Below are positions 58,708 through 64,000 of a stretch of 64,000 bases of DNA, in pieces. Made by a program: the position numbers and the translations under genes. The notes below the pieces were generated by a model that did not search any database, was not told the origin of the DNA, and saw only the letters and a program-made list of their open reading frames with translations. The DNA comes from Asterella californica. Taxonomy: Eukaryota; Streptophyta; Marchantiopsida; Marchantiales; Aytoniaceae. The stretch lies in NCBI GenBank assembly GCA_036924285.1, contig JAYKYS010000002.1:49305501-49369500 (forward strand), written 5' to 3'. Each line of letters starts with the position of its first letter. Position 1 is the stretch's first letter.

Positions 58708-58947
58708 TTAGCCATCTCTTTTCACGTAGCGTTGCTGCCAGTCTTGGAGGAAGTCCATGGAGCCAATCATGACCAACATCGGAGGCAAGGACAAGGCGGA
58801 AATGTCCTCGGCGGTTGGGGCCAAAGACGCTGCACGCTTGATGACTTCGATCCGATCCAACCGGAAGGAACGCGGTCTTGAGGGAGAGGAAATATGCATC
58901 TGGTATCTTGATCTCCAGCAGTAAGAATACTTGTAAGGAAACGTCAC
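58708..58947 (-). pseudogene. Carboxylesterase-like C-terminal fragment, copy B
   Basis: Same frame as 24793-25050, with an 18-bp in-frame deletion relative to copy A near its start. It contains LAPTAEDISALSLPPMLVM and GSMDFLQDWQQRYV, typical of plant alpha/beta-hydrolase carboxylesterases of the CXE/GID1 type. The catalytic Ser and HGG blocks are not present. It lies about 0.6 kb upstream of PLD exon 1 on the same strand and may now serve as PLD promoter DNA. Confidence 0.55.
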
Positions 58948-59015
58948 GATTCGTTTAATGTAGTTCGAGCCTCAGACTAGAACAGAGTACCAAGAAATGC
59001 ACGGGACTGGAATGA

Positions 59016-60707
59016 GTTCGAGTAATTACATGATACTCAGTTCCTTTCACCTCGCTTGATAAACAATCTTTCAGTGCCCAAAGCGTGCGGTTTGACGAAA
59101 GTTTCAATTTATTCAGACAGATTACGGGTATAAAACTGCGGCCTAGTACTGTCAAACCCGAATGTTCAGAAACCTGGTACAAGTGGTAGCCGGTGACAAA
59201 GAAACTAACATACTGTGAGGTCGACGGAGTGCTGAATGCGAACCAGCTTTTGAATAAGCATGCATAATAGGACTAAACAAGCCAGCTTGCCGGGGACTTG
59301 AAGAGACTTCAATCAGCGTTATTACAGTGGACAATTAGTTTCAGTCGATCTACGTTCCCATACACTTGGTTCGTCTGTATTCTCCACGAGGTGAGCATCC
59401 AGTGTCACAATCGCTCACGTTTCCTACAAGCTAAATACTGAAACGCATCAACGCGAATCATCCAACGATACGGATTTTAAACTCTCTCTACGTCAGTAGA
59501 GAGAGTTTAAGTTCTCAAGATATGCACTGGACTGGAAGAAAGGCGAAAGTCATGGCCTTTCTCCACTGTACGATGTGAGTCACTCACTTCCACCTTTCCT
59601 TACGTACCAAGAGTCGACGCCATAGATTCAGGTGTTCGCATAACGAAGATCCTCAAGTTCACTTCAAGCTGTCACATCCGCTGGAATATATTCCTCCGCT
59701 CCTCAACCGACAGTCAGAAGTGCTTGTTGATGCCTGAACTTCAACGGAGCCAAGGCATACGAACGAGTTGCTAGTCACTAGACAGAAATGGAGTCCTGTA
59801 CCAGAAAGTCTCATCAAATGCAAGGCTGCAATGACCATAGATAATTAGCGCGCGAGCGAAACTCGAGAAGATAACAAGTTACTCCGTAAAGATTGTACAC
59901 TAATAGTGCGTGTCAAAGCAAAAAGAGAAGATTCTCTAACGTCCAGAAGGAAAATAGCAGTAGTTTACTGAAGTCAAGCTTTGTATATAGCCGTCAATCG
60001 CTTACCATAATATCTGAAAAATAATTATTTCAAGTTACATTAATAAAATTTTATAAAAACGGAAAGAAATCGCTCGAATCGTAAACTCTCTTACTGCCAA
60101 AGCTTCCTGCCGACTGTAAAGAAAAAGCAAAACAGCCGCGGCCTTTTCCTACGGGCCCATCCGGAGGCGCCCGCAGACAAAAAGCCGAAGTAGAAGACAC
60201 GCCCGCTGGCGAAGATATGAGCAAAAGATTCCAGCTTTGACATGCCCTATTATGGCTCTTCATACTTCGACAGCTTTGACTTACCCTATTATGGCTCTTC
60301 AGACTTCGAGTCTTTCCTCTTCGTATCGACTGCAAGTTATTTTTGGGGTCCGGATTATGTATCAAACCTTTTCTTCAGTTTTTTGAGTATCTATTAAGTT
60401 TTTCCATAATCATTTTAATTTCACAAACTCACTGAGTCTGCCGATTCTAGGCTAAGAAATCAACAAAGGAGGAGTCGATCGTACGACCTAGTAGAAGAAA
60501 GCTTCTTAAACGTCGGATTGAAAATCAACCATGAGGATATTAAGATCCACAATAGTGTAATTAACGGTGATGGTAAATTTTTGTCATTGTTTTCCCAGGC
60601 CGTGTTTCTTTTCAAAAATGAACTGCACAGAAACGCCGAAAGGAAAAAGCACCTCGACTTCAGTACGACTCGCGACGTACGGCTGCCTCAGAAGGTAGAC
60701 TTAGAGT
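59016..60707. other. Unassigned region, absent from duplication copy A
   Basis: Contains a 15-bp hairpin with a 4-base loop at 59477-59510, and a 39-bp tandem duplication at 60232-60309 (CAGCTTTGAC(A/T)T(G/A)CCCTATT). No gene is recognised. ORF 60051-60365 (-) overlaps the tandem repeat and has no known domain. Confidence 0.45.
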
Positions 60708-60837
60708 TTAACTCTACTCCTGTTAATTGACGTCGTGCGACTCTGCATGAATCTTGATCGTCCGATGAAGTGGTAAATCACGATATATCACTATTACACT
60801 GCACGGCAGGCAGTGTAATTAATATGAGTAGAGTTAA
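60708..60837. mobile_element. MITE-like element, 130 bp
   Basis: The ends TTAACTCTACTC (60708-60719) and its complement (60826-60837) form TIRs that extend to about 21 bp with a few mismatches (TTAATT shared). Inside is a 10-bp hairpin (60793-60802 / 60810-60819). No coding capacity. A target duplication is not clear. Confidence 0.5.
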
Positions 60838-62484
60838 CGTGTTGCGAAGGTAGCCTTCCGGGTTTAACACCGTGCAAGCCTTCGCGGCTTCAGTATTTCT
60901 CATTATATAATTATATTCCACTATTGACACCCCTAGTGGCACAAACGTAAAGATCCTTCTAACACGCTATTCATCAGACTATATTTTATTTTAGACGGTA
61001 TTTTATTTTATTTTATTTTATTTTATTTTAGACTACACATCACTCTAGAGGAAAACTAATTTTGACCTTCAGGCTGGCCTCATCATTTTCGAGTCACTTC
61101 GTGTGAACTCCAAGATATTCCAATAATCGAAGTTAATTTAAGAAAAATGTTTTCCTAACTTCTCCAACGTCGTTGGGGATATGTATGGATCTAATTCTCA
61201 ACTACTCCAAAAGGCCGAAAGAGTGCCCCTTTAAAGTTTAGTCCCAAGAACTAGAGCGTCTTTCCACCTTTCTTTTAAATACAGCGAAATATCATTGTCA
61301 TCACACATTGTGCTTGTGTTTTCGTATGATAATAAAAGTTTGTGCTAATATATATGATCACAAAGTGCAAATAAAAGCTCCAAAACGTCTCTAAAGCTAC
61401 CTCTAGAATGTATTATAGATCTTAAGGTTGTAGAGATTAGACTTTTGATCAAAACTCAACACAAGTATTCAGAGACCATAACAATTTTAACTTTTTCTGG
61501 AGTCTTATGATAACTCTCATCCTAGCCACGCCACAGGAAGAATGTCTAGAAAAGACAAGTCCCAGAATAGAGAAATGTTCCCTTGCAATTGGTTATGAGG
61601 ATGCGAGAAAAAAGAAAAGTTCATCGCTATGATTTTAACAGATGTATGCGTACATGTAAATTAAAGTTCTTAACTGAAACATGTAAATTTAAATTCTTCT
61701 TCTTTATTTCCTCTTTCTTTTCTCGGTTCTACGTACACTGGATTGAAAAAAAGACAGAAATCTTTATATCTGCTGTCTCCTGTCTTTACAATTGGACAGA
61801 AGGAAAACCAAAACTATCTAACTATTTATATATGCCTTCTTCTGTATTTACATTGACAGAAAAAGAAACAAAATTATTCTACTAAATGCAATCCAGAAAA
61901 AGTCATTCCAGTCACAAGAAACTTTTAAAAGAGTATCCAACTGATTAACAGACCTACGTGGTTCTGTGACATGCTCTACATTCCCTAGTTTTATGTGTAT
62001 ATGATATTTAAATTTGAGTTCATAAACTGTTATTAATTTGATTGGTTATAACAAGAAGACAATTAACTATGCAATTCATATTAAACTAAATTTTGACCTC
62101 ACAATGTACATACTACATTTTAGACAAAACTCTTTGTCCTTAGACATGAATGAAATCCACAAGAGTAAGTGCAGTGATCAGAACTGGTTCATATACATGC
62201 TATCTTACAGTTACATCTTAGTTTTAGATGTATAGAATACTTCAATGTTAGTTTAAGAATTACATAAAGAAATCTTGTAATAACAATAAAAAGATATAAT
62301 TCTGATATATTTATGATTTATGATTTATGAGCAAAACCGGCCATCAGTAAATTCTATTTATAAATTAAAATACATATATGTTATGTGCTCTCAAATGAGA
62401 ATGAATATGCATGCTTTCTAACTTAAAAAAAAAAAAAAAAAGGAACTGAAACCGTTAGTAACAAAGAACATTAAGTCATTGTTG
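60838..62484. other. AT-rich unassigned region with a TTTTA microsatellite
   Basis: A (TTTTA)n run of about 5-6 units lies near 61003-61030, and a run of 17 A at 62425-62441. Weak AT-rich ORFs (61583-61885, 62038-62235) are not supported as genes. Confidence 0.45.
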
Positions 62485-63085
62485 GGTACATATTATTTGC
62501 ATGAAACATGAACTTTTGGGGAACCATTTTCCTCTTTTTGTTATCAGAAAATACATAAATATTAAATGAAATTATTCTACTAAGTTTAAAAATATATTTA
62601 AATATCTATAGATGTTAAACATTAGATGAACCGAGACATAACAACACAAGGCAAGGAAACCTGAATGCGCTGCAAACTATATATGTCAGGGAGACTGAAA
62701 AACAAGCGGTAAATTAATGAGAGATTTAATTGATTACCTAACCCTTTTCAGTTAGGTAATAAATTAAATCACATGTATATTCACCCTCTTCTCTTATTAC
62801 ATAACCCTTCCATTGAGAAAGGTTAGGTAATCAATTAAATCCCTCATTAATTTATCGTTTATTCTTTTTATTCTCCCGAACATATACAATTTGCAGCACA
62901 TTCGGTATTCCTTGCTTTATGGGTTATGTTGGTATGTCTCTCATCTCCAGATTCATCTAATCTTTGATATTTATAGATATTTAAATATATATTTTGAACT
63001 TAGTATAAACATTTATATAACATTTATGTATTTTTTGATAACAAGAAGAGGACAACGGTTCTTCAGAAGTTCATATTGCATGCTT
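62485..63085. repeat. Long imperfect inverted repeat (foldback element)
   Basis: Arms of roughly 260 bp (62485-62743 and 62821-63085) are complementary over most of their length. Shared landmarks are ATTTATGTATTTT(C/T)TGATAACAA, TATAGATATTTAAATATAT and GGTTAGGTAATCAATTAAAT. The spacer of about 77 bp contains further TTAGGTAAT copies. No coding frame. Consistent with a foldback MITE or a hairpin RNA source. Confidence 0.75.
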
Positions 63086-63615
63086 ATTTCACCTCTCCCA
63101 AAAGTTCAAAAGAAGAAGAATATGCATCGGCTGTTTAATTTATTATCTAACCCTTCCTAATTAACTGATTGATTATTTGAATTGAACAGGCTGCAATACT
63201 TATACTCTTCAAGGCACGGCTGGACACTTTACACTTATGGGTTAAGTCTGGCTCCTTCTGCATGTGTTGGTTCAACTAATATATAATAATTAAAAAATAA
63301 TTTAGTTATTTTATCAACTTAAAATATATTTTTTATCTAACATATTTATCTTTCCTGTATCATTTAAGAGTTCTGTATCATTAACGGAATAAAAGTTCCC
63401 CAGAAATTAATCGGGCATTGGGAATTGAAAACCACTTCTTCAACAACATAAGTGTAATAGTTTGAGATAGAGGTATTTCATTTAAGAATATAAAGTTTTG
63501 ATGCAAATGATCAGACAAAGCAGTAACAAAAATTCAACAATCCCAAAAAGTCCCATGCACATGTTTACAAAATTGGATGAAACCTCAGACAAAACGGTAA
63601 ACAGAAAAGTCCACA
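63086..63615. other. AT-rich unassigned stretch
   Basis: No gene or repeat recognised. A weak minus frame (63482-63670) runs into the duplicated sequence. Confidence 0.4.
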
Positions 63616-64000
63616 GATCACAAAAGATCCATTGCACATCCGGCCATTCATGATATCCAAATTGTAACATGGTCCGTTAATAGTGTTCAAGTTGTTATAC
63701 ATCTAACAGATTATTATCTATAATAGAATCCTTGCATAAATTATCTACAATAATCGCATCGTTCCATAAATTCTCAGAAACATACTCGCTATAATAAACC
63801 ACACACCTGCATAATCAACCATAAAGGAAGAGTAAGATAATAAATTAAATCACCCAAAATTTAATGATTATTTGAGATCAGACCTCGTTCCTATTATCAC
63901 GCGATATATAGGTGTATATGCATCTCAAACGACTTAGCCCAAGATAGATGAAAAAAGAACAAAAGATATGAAAAAAAGAAAAGACATAATGGATTGGTTC
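63616..64000. repeat. Segmental duplication, copy B, second part
   Basis: Matches 25117-25501 at near identity and runs off the end of the window. Confidence 0.93.

Larger units (their letters stand above)
56972..59015. repeat. Segmental duplication, copy B, first part
   Basis: Counterpart of 23042-25118. It covers the start of PLD exon 2, intron 1, exon 1, the leader and the carboxylesterase-like fragment. The match breaks at GGAATGA (59015) and resumes at 63616. Confidence 0.95.

Overview
The window is nuclear DNA of a land plant. It is dominated by decayed transposable elements, with one clearly intact host gene, a two-exon phospholipase D alpha (PLD) on the minus strand at 54692-58082. 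Plant-type Ty1/copia, Ty3/gypsy and MULE elements, GT-AG introns and the PLD support this. A fragment resembling the dynein-arm assembly factor DNAAF5/HEATR2 (16970-17476) suggests a plant with flagellated sperm, so a bryophyte or another seed-free plant is likely. The species is my inference and cannot be fixed from the sequence alone. The many decayed partial host-gene copies would suit a repeat-rich, weakly recombining region, but that is also only inference.

Layout. 1-2035: nothing recognisable. 2040-3733: decayed Ty1/copia element (+). 5654-15179: nearly full-length Ty3/gypsy element I (-), with 2.0-kb and 1.5-kb LTRs, a primer-binding-site candidate, a polypurine tract and a 5-bp target duplication. 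16300-17480: two overlapping ORFs, the second DNAAF5-like. 20665-22721: broken gypsy element III with an inverted protease piece. 22725-23041: gag piece of a different retroelement. 23042-25501: truncated copy of the PLD 5' region. 26643-31561: gypsy element II (-), truncated. 34531-45326: a 10.8-kb element with about 130-bp terminal inverted repeats (TIRs). It holds a decayed MULE transposase, a six-exon gene of 377 codons, a nested LTR fragment and a gene resembling the C-terminal domain of replication protein A large subunit (RPA1). 46840-47747: decayed DNAJC17-like J-domain/RRM gene (-). 48830-54600: old repeats. 54692-58082: intact PLD gene. 58708-58947: carboxylesterase-like fragment. 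59016-63615: AT-rich DNA with foldback elements. 63616-64000: the resumed second half of the duplication.

The best candidate for a new system is the 34531-45326 element. It combines a MuDR-type transposase, an OB-fold single-strand-binding-like protein, a charged transposon-type protein with a coiled coil, and two arrays of a CGAAACA/TGTTTCG palindrome. One array fills most of intron 1 of the six-exon gene; the other lies just past the 3' end of the RPA-like gene. The two accessory reading frames are open or splice cleanly, while the transposase has two stops and two frameshifts.

The PLD locus and its truncated copy are near-identical direct repeats about 34 kb apart. The truncated copy lacks 4.6 kb present in the other, with a 2-bp microhomology at the junction. 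The gypsy elements form one related family (I, II, III and the nested LTR), several of whose open frames are broken by Trp-to-stop changes.
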